Positions 1 to 5,365 are shown, numbered from the stretch's first letter. The stretch: 5,386 nucleotides of DNA from Francisellaceae bacterium (GCA_023266415.1 JAHFQG010000086.1:1-5386); one strand, 5' to 3'. The notes: generated from the letters alone by a model not told the origin. A program made the numbers and translations.

Positions 1-76
1 ATATTTGAGAAATGCCACAATACAAAAAATTATTGTAGTGCCAGGGAAATTGGTGAATTTTGTGGTGTCAGTATGA
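1..76 (+). CDS. leuS: Leucyl-tRNA synthetase, C-terminal end (partial, cut by window edge)
   Basis: Only the last 24 codons are present, read in frame from position 2 to the TGA at 74-76. They encode a tail ending TIQKIIVVPGKLVNFVV-SV, which matches the conserved end of bacterial LeuRS (in E. coli an 'IxKVIxVPGKLxNxVV' type ending, recalled from memory). LeuRS is the cytoplasmic class I synthetase that charges tRNA-Leu, and this tail belongs to its small C-terminal domain that contacts the tRNA elbow. The stop overlaps the lptE start in an ATGA arrangement, so the two genes are probably co-transcribed and translationally coupled. leuS-lptE is the expected gammaproteobacterial neighbourhood, which supports the call despite the short fragment. 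Confidence 0.88.
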   Translation, partial: YLRNATIQKIIVVPGKLVNFVVSV

Positions 77-546
77 AAATGATATTTCTTCTGCTATTGC
101 TTGGACTCAATGGCTGCGGCTTCCACTTTCGCGGGCATGAAAAACCGCCTCAAACCATCACACACCTATCGGTGGTACCTTACACTCCCTACCATATTAC
201 CTACCAATTTTTAGAGCGAACCTTTGCCAATCGTCATGTGGTGGTAGATCCAGCCCACTCTGCTTATATCCTCACCTTGCTGGGTGATCACCTCGATACC
301 TATGCCCTTGCCTATGGCACCGATGGTCGACTCCGAAAAGAAAAATATATATATACCCTCCGATTTTCGTTAGAAGATGCAGCACATCAAAAGCTTATCC
401 CCGAAAATCGCATTGTCGTTGAACGGGAGCAATATCTAAACCCAAATCAAGATTTGGCAGACGAACAAGAAAAACAGATCTTACAACAAGATATGCGGCA
501 GGAGGCCATCCGATTATTGGTTGATGAGGTAGTATTTTGGCAGTAA
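73..546 (+). CDS. lptE: LPS-assembly lipoprotein LptE
   Basis: This 157-residue lipoprotein is the outer-membrane partner of LptD. LptE sits inside the LptD barrel and helps deliver lipopolysaccharide to the cell surface. Residues 1-14 form a short signal peptide (K2, then a Leu-rich stretch at 5-12) ending in a lipobox-like LNG before Cys15. Asn at -2 is somewhat unusual. The motif straight after the cysteine, GFHFRG (16-21), is the hallmark LptE 'CGFxLRG' start. Gly at +2 is not an inner-membrane retention signal, so outer-membrane sorting is expected. The C-terminal half has the typical pattern: a R-x-Y/Q strand around VVEREQYL, then an acidic helix with EQEKQILQQDMRQEA. Length is normal for the family (about 150-200). 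The ATG at 73 overlaps the leuS stop. The only SD-like sequence is a weak GGTG at 64-67, so coupling to leuS probably drives translation. Its 3' end overlaps holA by 10 nt. Confidence 0.94.
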   Translation: MKMIFLLLLLGLNGCGFHFRGHEKPPQTITHLSVVPYTPYHITYQFLERTFANRHVVVDPAHSAYILTLLGDHLDTYALAYGTDGRLRKEKYIYTLRFSLEDAAHQKLIPENRIVVEREQYLNPNQDLADEQEKQILQQDMRQEAIRLLVDEVVFWQ

Positions 547-863
547 CGTCTTTATATTGGGTATTTGGCTCAGAGCCATATTGGGTTAATCAACTGACCA
601 AATCCATTGAAAAGACTTATCTGGAACGCGGATTTATTAAAGTTGCCTACGATACCCAAGTATCTTGGCAATGGCCCTTACTCCTGAAACACCAACAAGC
701 CCACGATTTATTTAACCCATCCCCCCTTATACACCTTACTTGGATTGATGTTCACCCAGATAAAGAAGCCGCTTTGGTTTTAAAAACATTGAAAGCGGAT
801 CTCTTTCCACTCAATTTCAAAAAAGCACGTTTTTCACCCAAATCAGCGTTTTGGGGGAAATAA
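537..863 (+). CDS. holA: DNA polymerase III subunit delta, N-terminal segment (frame ends early by frameshift)
   Basis: HolA (delta) is the subunit of the DnaX clamp-loader complex that opens the beta sliding clamp. This frame carries its N-terminal domain. Residues 6-14 (LYWVFGSEP) match the family's 'xYLLxGxDP' opening, and a W-x-x-LLKHQQAHDLF stretch matches the conserved segment before the central beta strand. The start is TTG at 537, because an in-frame TGA lies at 525-527 and GAGG at 526-529 gives a 7-nt spacing. Compared with E. coli HolA (343 aa, recalled), about 15-17 residues of the first helix are missing and roughly ten more seem absent before the frameshift. The frame continues past the break and stops at TAA 861-863, and its last ~12 residues are probably out of frame. 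The gene overlaps lptE by 10 nt, the normal operon position. It could be a decayed gene, a recoded gene or a sequencing error; the family assignment itself is firm because the two halves fit together. Confidence 0.85.
   Translation: MAVTSLYWVFGSEPYWVNQLTKSIEKTYLERGFIKVAYDTQVSWQWPLLLKHQQAHDLFNPSPLIHLTWIDVHPDKEAALVLKTLKADLFPLNFKKARFSPKSAFWGK
819..834 (+). other. holA: Homopolymer runs marking the likely holA frameshift site
   Basis: The upstream holA frame and the downstream frame are both open only between 764 and 860, so the shift must fall there. The A6 run at 819-824 is the best candidate. Adding one A, or re-reading one A in a -1 slip from C-AAA-AAA-G, gives ...NFKKSTFFTQI..., which restores the family's 'K-S-x-[WF]-F' pattern. 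The T5 run at 830-834 is the second choice and would give ...KKARFFTQI.... Downstream, G5 at 853-857 can pair with C-rich 874-879, but this is about 30 nt away, farther than typical frameshift-stimulating structures. Ordinary indel, assembly error, or transcriptional or ribosomal slippage cannot be told apart here. Confidence 0.6.
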
Positions 864-1438
864 TCCATGCCCGCCCCCCATTCTCCACTGAATTCCCCCG
901 TTGGCTTCAAAAAGAAGCAAGCCTCCGTTCGTTATCTTTGACCGAAGAGGCTTTGCACTGGCTTGCCACGGTCCACCAGGGCAATTGGTTCAGCGCCACC
1001 CAAGCCCTCGATCGCCTCGTGTTATTCGCCCCACCTAATCCAATCCCTCTGTCGGTGGTGCTCCAAGATCCCACTCAGGGTGCCCAATACAACCTATTTG
1101 CCACCCTGGACAAGCTTTTCACCCATCCAGCAAGCGCCCTGATCTCCCTGCAAATGTTGAAACAACAAGGGCAGGAACTGTTACCCTTGTTAGGCGCTTA
1201 TATGAAAATAGTGGAAGAACTGATGCACGTTCAACGCACTGTCAACACGGGCAAAAGCATTGAAAATGCCTGTTCACAACACCGAATTTGGGCCAGTCGC
1301 GTGCCTTTCTTTAAAGAAGTGTTAGCTAAACAACTTGACTTTCTATCGTATTATGACCAGGGATTGTCGATGGAACAACACATTAAATCTTATCAATTGG
1401 AAGAGGCATGGAGAATTTTAGAGCGTTTAGTTGAATGA
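824..1438 (+). CDS. holA: DNA polymerase III subunit delta, middle and C-terminal segment (-1 frame relative to 537-863)
   Basis: This frame continues HolA. It is open from 764, after the TAA at 761-763, to TGA 1436-1438. Family-like sequence begins near 824: the stretch KSTFFTQISVLGEII, then EFPRWL (Trp123 in the joined numbering), aligns without gaps to the E. coli region running from 'AAWFTAL' to 'QLPRW' (25 residues in both, by recall). Next come the helix with EALHWL...GNW and the QALDRL motif, which match the conserved 'EGNLLALAQALERL', then the all-helical C-terminal collar domain, where SQHRIWASRV matches 'DKHRVWQNRR'. The only early start codon in frame is TTG at 851. It has no Shine-Dalgarno and would remove conserved residues, so independent initiation is unlikely. 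Joined at the A6 run, the two parts give about 300 aa. The stop is 3 bp from the end of the convergent ABC transporter gene. Confidence 0.85.
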   Translation, partial: STFFTQISVLGEIIHARPPFSTEFPRWLQKEASLRSLSLTEEALHWLATVHQGNWFSATQALDRLVLFAPPNPIPLSVVLQDPTQGAQYNLFATLDKLFTHPASALISLQMLKQQGQELLPLLGAYMKIVEELMHVQRTVNTGKSIENACSQHRIWASRVPFFKEVLAKQLDFLSYYDQGLSMEQHIKSYQLEEAWRILERLVE

Positions 1439-1441
1439 ATG

Positions 1442-3184
1442 TTACGCACCCACTAATTCAGAATACCGTACTATTTTCTCCACTTTGCCTTGATTTAGAA
1501 CCACAATTTTGTCGCAGCGCTTCAGAGTAGATAAACGATGTGCCACTAAAATAAGGGTGCGATCTTGTTGGATCTCATATAAACCGTTCATCAGGCGTTC
1601 TTCGGTGTCGTTGTCTAGGGCGGAAGTGGCTTCATCCAAAATTAACACAGGCGTATGACGATATAATGCCCGTGCAATGGCAATACGTTGTCGTTCCCCC
1701 CCAGACAAGCGAATGCCACGCTCTCCCACCAAGGTATTCACCCCTTCAGGTAATTTTTGGATGAGCGAACGCAATTGAGCAAGCTCAATAACTTTTTCCA
1801 ACAAAGCCCTATCTAAGTTCTCTTCGCCAAACGCTATATTGTCAGCAATGCTGGCATCTACCAAATAAATAGATTGGGGCACATATGACAATAAGGCATG
1901 CCATTCTTGGGAATGGACTGGATATTGACCATCGATCAGAATATGGCCAGAGGTAGGACGCAGTAAACCCAATAGTAAATCTATGAGGGTCGATTTTCCA
2001 GATCCCGTTTCTCCCACAATTCCAATACATTCCCCTTTTTGAATCGAAAAACTCACCTTTAATAAGGATTCTGAACCTGCTTTTAAATACTGAAAGCCGA
2101 CTTTATCCAAAACAACCGCATGCTCAAAAGTAAAGTTAGAATTATGAATAAGTGGTGCATTGGCTACCACCGGATGGTAATATTCATTATACACTCGCTC
2201 AATGCTCGCCATCGAAGACTTAAATACCCCTAATTGCCCAATCATACGATTCAACCCTGGCATCAGTCGAAACCCCATATATAAATACCCACCCAAGATC
2301 CCCATTATCGCTTGGGGAGAGTCATGTTCAAAACACAAATACGACACCGCTATCACAAACAAACTCATGAACAAAACTTCTATCACCAATCGTGGCAATG
2401 CCACCATGGCCGTTTTCATCGCTTGTAACCGACTTTTTTCCCGCGCATGCACCCCATACAGCTGAATAAATATATCTCTTTTTTTAAGCAAAACAATTTC
2501 TTTAAAGGCATGAAAAAATTGTAGTAAATGTTGGTTACATAACAATTCTACACGCTGTTGATTTTTCCCCAACACATAAAAGAAAGGCAACAATACTTTT
2601 TTAACCCCCCAATAAAGCCCTCCTCCTACCCCAAATAGCACCAAGGCCAACAAAGGTCTCAGGCCCACCATGAGAGTCATTAAACTAACAAAAATTAGTC
2701 CTTCTGAAATGAGAATGCCCACTGAGGCCATTGCTTCTGAAAAAATAACCTCTATATCACTTGAAATAACAGAATACCATTCAGAAGAATTTCTTGTTAA
2801 ATAAAATCCATAATCCATGTCTGAATAGCGTTTCAACAACTTCTTTTTAAAGGCATAATTCATTTTTTGAACGGAAAAGTTTTGATAGAAAGATTCCACC
2901 AATGCCAGACTACTTTTGATGAAAAAAGCCACCCCCACTAAGATCGCCACATAAAAAATCATGCGACTCACCGATATGTGTTCAAAACCTAACTTTTCAA
3001 AATAGGGAACACCTATTTGAGGTTGATTTAAAATTTGAGCAAAAATCATCACCATAACAGCCGTGATACTTTCTAGTACAGAATTTAATACCGAAAAAGC
3101 TATCAATCGACCCCACAACTTTTTTTCGGGTTTTTCTAAAAGGGAAAAGAGCTTTTTTAACCCTGTCAATACGGAAGAAGTCAC
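1442..3184 (-). CDS. ABC exporter with fused permease and ATPase, PglK/flippase-like
   Basis: This 580-residue inner-membrane half-transporter would act as a homodimer using ATP to move a substrate across or flip it between leaflets. The permease part (about 20-320) shows five or six hydrophobic stretches, near 24-52, 73-96, 150-198 (probably two), 264-286 and 291-313. The ATPase domain is complete: Walker A GETGSGKST 391-399 (Lys397), Q-loop Gln437, signature LSGGE 493-497, Walker B ending Asp517-Glu518, D-loop SALD and switch His549. All catalytic residues are present, so the gene looks functional. Features such as PRLVIE (264-269), RLMPGLNR (306-313) and KSSMASIERVY recall the lipid-linked-oligosaccharide flippase PglK more than MsbA or peptide exporters (inference from memory); the substrate is unknown. 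The start is GTG with AAGGAAA on the minus strand at 3197-3191, about 8 nt upstream. The gene opposes its neighbours, ends 3 bp from holA, and sits where nadD normally follows holA. The permease half is AT-rich compared with holA and nadD. Confidence 0.93.
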   Translation of the reverse strand: MTSSVLTGLKKLFSLLEKPEKKLWGRLIAFSVLNSVLESITAVMVMIFAQILNQPQIGVPYFEKLGFEHISVSRMIFYVAILVGVAFFIKSSLALVESFYQNFSVQKMNYAFKKKLLKRYSDMDYGFYLTRNSSEWYSVISSDIEVIFSEAMASVGILISEGLIFVSLMTLMVGLRPLLALVLFGVGGGLYWGVKKVLLPFFYVLGKNQQRVELLCNQHLLQFFHAFKEIVLLKKRDIFIQLYGVHAREKSRLQAMKTAMVALPRLVIEVLFMSLFVIAVSYLCFEHDSPQAIMGILGGYLYMGFRLMPGLNRMIGQLGVFKSSMASIERVYNEYYHPVVANAPLIHNSNFTFEHAVVLDKVGFQYLKAGSESLLKVSFSIQKGECIGIVGETGSGKSTLIDLLLGLLRPTSGHILIDGQYPVHSQEWHALLSYVPQSIYLVDASIADNIAFGEENLDRALLEKVIELAQLRSLIQKLPEGVNTLVGERGIRLSGGERQRIAIARALYRHTPVLILDEATSALDNDTEERLMNGLYEIQQDRTLILVAHRLSTLKRCDKIVVLNQGKVEKIVRYSELVGA

Positions 3185-3209
3185 AATTTGTTTCCTTTTT
3201 AGGTATAAT
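3180..3209 (+). promoter_or_regulatory. Candidate sigma70 promoter for nadD
   Basis: A perfect -10 box TATAAT lies at 3204-3209. An imperfect -35 (GTCACA, 4 of 6 matches to TTGACA) lies at 3180-3185 with an 18-bp spacer. Transcription would start near 3216, giving a leader of about 37 nt before the nadD ATG. A new promoter makes sense here because the opposite-strand ABC gene cuts nadD off from the leuS-lptE-holA transcript. The -35 would lie inside the first codons of the divergent ABC gene. The -10 is convincing; the -35 is weak. Confidence 0.55.
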
Positions 3210-3252
3210 AGAAATCAGACCCCACCACAGGGTGACAGAAAAGGCCCCATTT

Positions 3253-3903
3253 ATGTCCCACACTCCCATTGGTATTCTAGGGGGTACTTTCAACCCCATC
3301 CACAATGGCCATTTAGCGGTAGCAGAGGCAGCCCTGGCCCTAGGATTAAGTAAAATTCATATCGTCCCTGCTCGCCAGCCACCGCATCGTCCCCTACCTG
3401 ATACCTCAGCGGCTCATCGCGTCACCATGGTGCAGCTGGCCATTCAAGATTGTCCCCAATTGTACCTAGATTTACAAGAACAACAACGCGAAGGACCGTC
3501 CTATATGATAGACACCTTAAAATCGTTGCGAAAGACCTATGGTCCTGCCGCCCCATTGTGCCTGTTACTCGGTATCGATGCCCTTCAAAATTTAGACAAC
3601 TGGCATCAATGGCGCTCTTTGCTGGATTATGCCCACATTATCGGCTTTTCTCGCCCAGGGTACCCTTTTATTTTACCCCAAACCCTCTTCCCCATTACCT
3701 CTCATCGTGTGCCTTCTATCACGCCTTGCCTCTATTCCCCGTGTGGAGCCCTCTACCAACATGCCTGCCAAACTCCATCCATTTCTGCCTCCCTCCTTCG
3801 AACTATGTTGCACCAAGGTGATAGGTCAGGTGCGAAAGCTTACTTACCAAAGTTAGTTTACAACTATATTGTAAAGCACCATTTGTATCAAAACAAACCC
3901 TGA
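3253..3903 (+). CDS. nadD: Nicotinate-nucleotide adenylyltransferase
   Basis: NadD is the cytoplasmic enzyme that joins nicotinate mononucleotide to ATP to form deamido-NAD, the penultimate step of NAD synthesis. The 216-residue product matches the family's usual ~210. It has the nucleotidyltransferase signature GGTFNPIHNGHL (10-21, with the HxGH-type His17 and His20), the substrate loop PPHRP (43-47), GPSYMIDTL (81-89), G-x-D-x-L (108-112) followed by the W-x-x-W region, SRPGYP (133-138), and the ATP-binding SISAS-LLR (176-183), a variant of 'ISxTxIR'. I chose ATG 3253 because AAAAGG at 3239-3244 lies 8 nt upstream. A GTG at 3232 in the same frame would add seven residues (TEKAPF-type, not family-like) with only a weak CAGG touching it. 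The gene is followed 60 nt later by rsfS, the usual partner, so both are probably one transcript. Confidence 0.95.
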   Translation: MSHTPIGILGGTFNPIHNGHLAVAEAALALGLSKIHIVPARQPPHRPLPDTSAAHRVTMVQLAIQDCPQLYLDLQEQQREGPSYMIDTLKSLRKTYGPAAPLCLLLGIDALQNLDNWHQWRSLLDYAHIIGFSRPGYPFILPQTLFPITSHRVPSITPCLYSPCGALYQHACQTPSISASLLRTMLHQGDRSGAKAYLPKLVYNYIVKHHLYQNKP

Positions 3904-3919
3904 AAAAACAACTATATTT

Positions 3920-3958
3920 AAGAAGGTGGTCTTCTTTTCACCTTTCAGGAGTACTCCT
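3920..3958 (+). promoter_or_regulatory. Inverted repeats in the rsfS leader, including one over its ribosome binding site
   Basis: The 60-nt nadD-rsfS gap holds two mutually exclusive pairings: AAGAAG (3920-3925) with CTTCTT (3931-3936), and AAGGTG (3923-3928) with CACCTT (3939-3944). Just after lies the perfect palindrome AGGAGTACTCCT (3947-3958), whose first half is the only Shine-Dalgarno for rsfS, 12 nt before the ATG. As RNA it could close as AGGA-GUAC-UCCU and mask the site. The first hairpin is followed by only two more T residues, so it is a poor terminator. The pairings are exact; a regulatory role is inference. Confidence 0.35.
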
Positions 3959-3963
3959 ATCTT

Positions 3964-4314
3964 ATGACACCCAACAGTTTACTGCAGTTTATAGAGCATA
4001 CTTTATCCGATCTGAAAGCCTTACAAATCACCGTCTTAAACGTCCAAAACCAAACTCCCCTCACCGACTATATGATTATTGCCAGTGGCACCTCATCTAG
4101 GCATGTTAAGTCTGTTGCCCAACATTTAGTGGAAAAATTAAAGGCGATCGACTGTCCCCCCAGAGGCATTGAAAATGATGAAGACGGTGAATGGTGGTTG
4201 GTAGATGCTTATGATGTGGTTGTGCATATTATGCACCCCAAAACGCGGATTTTTTATAATCTGGAAAAACTGTGGGGGCCGAATCGTGAAACCTTGCAAG
4301 CAGCCTTGGCATAA
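3964..4314 (+). CDS. rsfS: Ribosomal silencing factor RsfS
   Basis: RsfS (formerly YbeB; DUF143/Iojap family) binds ribosomal protein L14 (uL14) on the large subunit and blocks joining of the 30S subunit, lowering translation in starvation or stationary phase. The 116-residue product covers the whole domain: TDYMIIASGTSSRHV (34-48) is the classic 'D[YF]xVIxxGxSxRHV' segment, and GEWWLVDAYDVVVHIM (75-90), then R-x-FYNLEKLWG (95-105), is the conserved C-terminal half. Ala-Tyr at 82-83 replaces the commoner 'LG' in 'VDxGDVVVHV', an ordinary variation. The SD AGGAG at 3947-3951 is 12 nt from the ATG, longer than ideal, and lies within a palindrome. It follows nadD as expected. rlmH, which usually comes next, is absent; the next gene is a lytic transglycosylase with its own likely promoter. 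Confidence 0.95.
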   Translation: MTPNSLLQFIEHTLSDLKALQITVLNVQNQTPLTDYMIIASGTSSRHVKSVAQHLVEKLKAIDCPPRGIENDEDGEWWLVDAYDVVVHIMHPKTRIFYNLEKLWGPNRETLQAALA

Positions 4315-4335
4315 GCTCTTCCCCTGCGCTATGAT
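4306..4335 (+). promoter_or_regulatory. Candidate sigma70 promoter for the mltB-type gene
   Basis: TTGGCA at 4306-4311 (5 of 6 matches to TTGACA) and TATGAT at 4330-4335 (5 of 6 matches to TATAAT) are separated by 18 bp. The predicted transcription start is about 4341-4343, only some 22 nt before the ATG at 4364. The -35 lies in the last codons of rsfS. This would give the lytic transglycosylase expression independent of nadD-rsfS. Confidence 0.55.
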
Positions 4336-4338
4336 GGG

Positions 4339-4354
4339 CTCACATTAATGTGAG
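4339..4354. promoter_or_regulatory. Perfect 16-bp palindrome over the predicted start of transcription and the mltB SD
   Basis: CTCACATTAATGTGAG is an exact inverted repeat. It begins 3 bp after the candidate -10 box and so covers the predicted +1, a classic place for a repressor operator. In RNA it could also fold as a 6-bp stem with a UUAA loop, taking in most of the GAGGA ribosome binding site (4352-4356). It is not a Rho-independent terminator, since no T run follows. The half-site order is the reverse of the CRP consensus (TGTGA-N6-TCACA), so CRP is not supported. Confidence 0.5.
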
Positions 4355-4363
4355 GAAATCTTG

Positions 4364-5365
4364 ATGATGCAACGAATAATGATTCAGCTGATGTTGGTTT
4401 TATTTTGTTCTCTAACAAACTTCACTGCGTCAGCTGAAAGCTTGGCCGATCGCGCTGAGGTGCAGTCTTTTATTCAACACATGCGTGAAAAGCACCATTT
4501 TCCAGAAGCTGAATTACAACAGTGGTTTTCTAATGCCCACTTTCAACCTCAAATCATTGAAATCATGCAGCGCCCTTACGAAGCCAAGCCCTGGCATCAA
4601 TATCGTGAGTTGTTTGTCACGGAAGATCGCACACAAGCGGGCGTTGATTTTTGGAAAAAACATGCTCAAGATTTACAACGGGCAGAAGCCACCTATGGGG
4701 TTCCCCCAGAAATTGTGGTGGCCATTATTGGGGTTGAAACCCGATATGGTAAACATCAAGGCACTTACAAAGTCATGGAATCTTTATCCAGTTTGGCCTT
4801 TGCTTATCCCCCTCGAGCAGATTTCTTCAAAAGTGAGTTAGAACAATATCTTTTATTGTGCCGTGAACAACAATTCAACCCGTTAGAGTTGAAAGGTTCT
4901 TACGCGGGAGCCATGGGTTTACCCCAATTTATCTCCAGCAGTTATCGGCATTACGCGGTGGACTTTGCTGGGCATGGACACGCTGATTTACTCACCAGCC
5001 CTACCGATGCCATTGGCAGTGTGGCAAATTACTTTAAAATGCATGGCTGGAAAAAAAATCAGCCTGTGGTATTTCACGCAGCTGTCTTGGGGAAAGATTA
5101 TTCATTGTTATTGGCCGATCGCAACAATCCAAAACCCACCCACCCGGCCAGCACACTACAACATTATGGGATCTCTTTCAAAGAGCGGCTCCCAGAAGGC
5201 AGTTTGGTGGCCCTCATTGAGCTCGAACAGCCATACAAACCAGAGTATTGGCTGGCATTGGACAATTTCTATGTGATCACCCGTTACAATCACAGCAGTT
5301 TGTATGCCATGGCGGTGTATCAGCTCAGTGAAAAAATCAAACAACGGTATCACAGTAGAAAATAA
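4364..5365 (+). CDS. mltB: Periplasmic lytic murein transglycosylase, MltB family (GH103)
   Basis: The enzyme cleaves the MurNAc-GlcNAc bond of peptidoglycan with formation of 1,6-anhydroMurNAc, for wall turnover and remodelling. The 333-residue product has a signal peptide (Arg4, hydrophobic 5-20, ASA|ES cleavage after Ala24). Cys15 lies in LVLFC, which is not a lipobox, so it appears soluble rather than a lipoprotein like E. coli MltB. The catalytic core is complete: IIGVETRYG with catalytic Glu125 (equivalent of E. coli Glu162), the SFxYPxRAxFF-like segment, LKGSYAGAMGLPQF (GAMG at 182-185), SSSYRHYAVDF and DAIGSVANYFKMHGW. The family C-terminal region ends with NFYVITRYNHSSLYAMAV (RYNHS at 307-311). 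Among TTG 4361, ATG 4364 and ATG 4367 I chose 4364, which has GAGGA 7 nt upstream. Many gammaproteobacteria keep mltB/rlpA/dacA near mrdA-rodA downstream of rsfS; here only mltB is seen. The family is certain; the exact symbol (mltB versus a soluble paralogue) is less so. Confidence 0.92.
   Translation: MMQRIMIQLMLVLFCSLTNFTASAESLADRAEVQSFIQHMREKHHFPEAELQQWFSNAHFQPQIIEIMQRPYEAKPWHQYRELFVTEDRTQAGVDFWKKHAQDLQRAEATYGVPPEIVVAIIGVETRYGKHQGTYKVMESLSSLAFAYPPRADFFKSELEQYLLLCREQQFNPLELKGSYAGAMGLPQFISSSYRHYAVDFAGHGHADLLTSPTDAIGSVANYFKMHGWKKNQPVVFHAAVLGKDYSLLLADRNNPKPTHPASTLQHYGISFKERLPEGSLVALIELEQPYKPEYWLALDNFYVITRYNHSSLYAMAVYQLSEKIKQRYHSRK

Noticed and set aside
851..1438. An independent 195-residue gene starting at TTG 851
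   Set aside because: No Shine-Dalgarno precedes it, and conserved HolA residues are encoded upstream in the same frame back to about 824, so it is the second half of holA.
2202..2465. A plus-strand open frame of 87 codons inside the ABC transporter gene, and similar small frames at 1842-2030, 2997-3305, 3063-3353 and 5156-5353
   Set aside because: They overlap genes with clear family motifs, show no recognisable domain and lack convincing ribosome binding sites; they are frame shadows.
3450..3856. Alternative-frame open stretches inside nadD (3450-3821 and 3629-3856)
   Set aside because: They arise from C-rich coding sequence of nadD; no domain or start signal supports them, whereas nadD motifs run through the whole region.
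3860..3918. An 11-bp direct repeat, ACAACTATATT, at 3860-3870 and 3908-3918
   Set aside because: It is short and AT-rich, one copy is inside nadD, and no attachment-site or mobile-element context is present. Chance is the likely explanation.
3920..3938. A Rho-independent terminator between nadD and rsfS
   Set aside because: The AAGAAG/CTTCTT stem is AT-rich and only two further T residues follow before C, too weak for a terminator.
4339..4354. A CRP binding site in the palindrome before mltB
   Set aside because: The half-sites are in reverse order to TGTGA-N6-TCACA. The likeness to lac-region sequence is a short partial match only.
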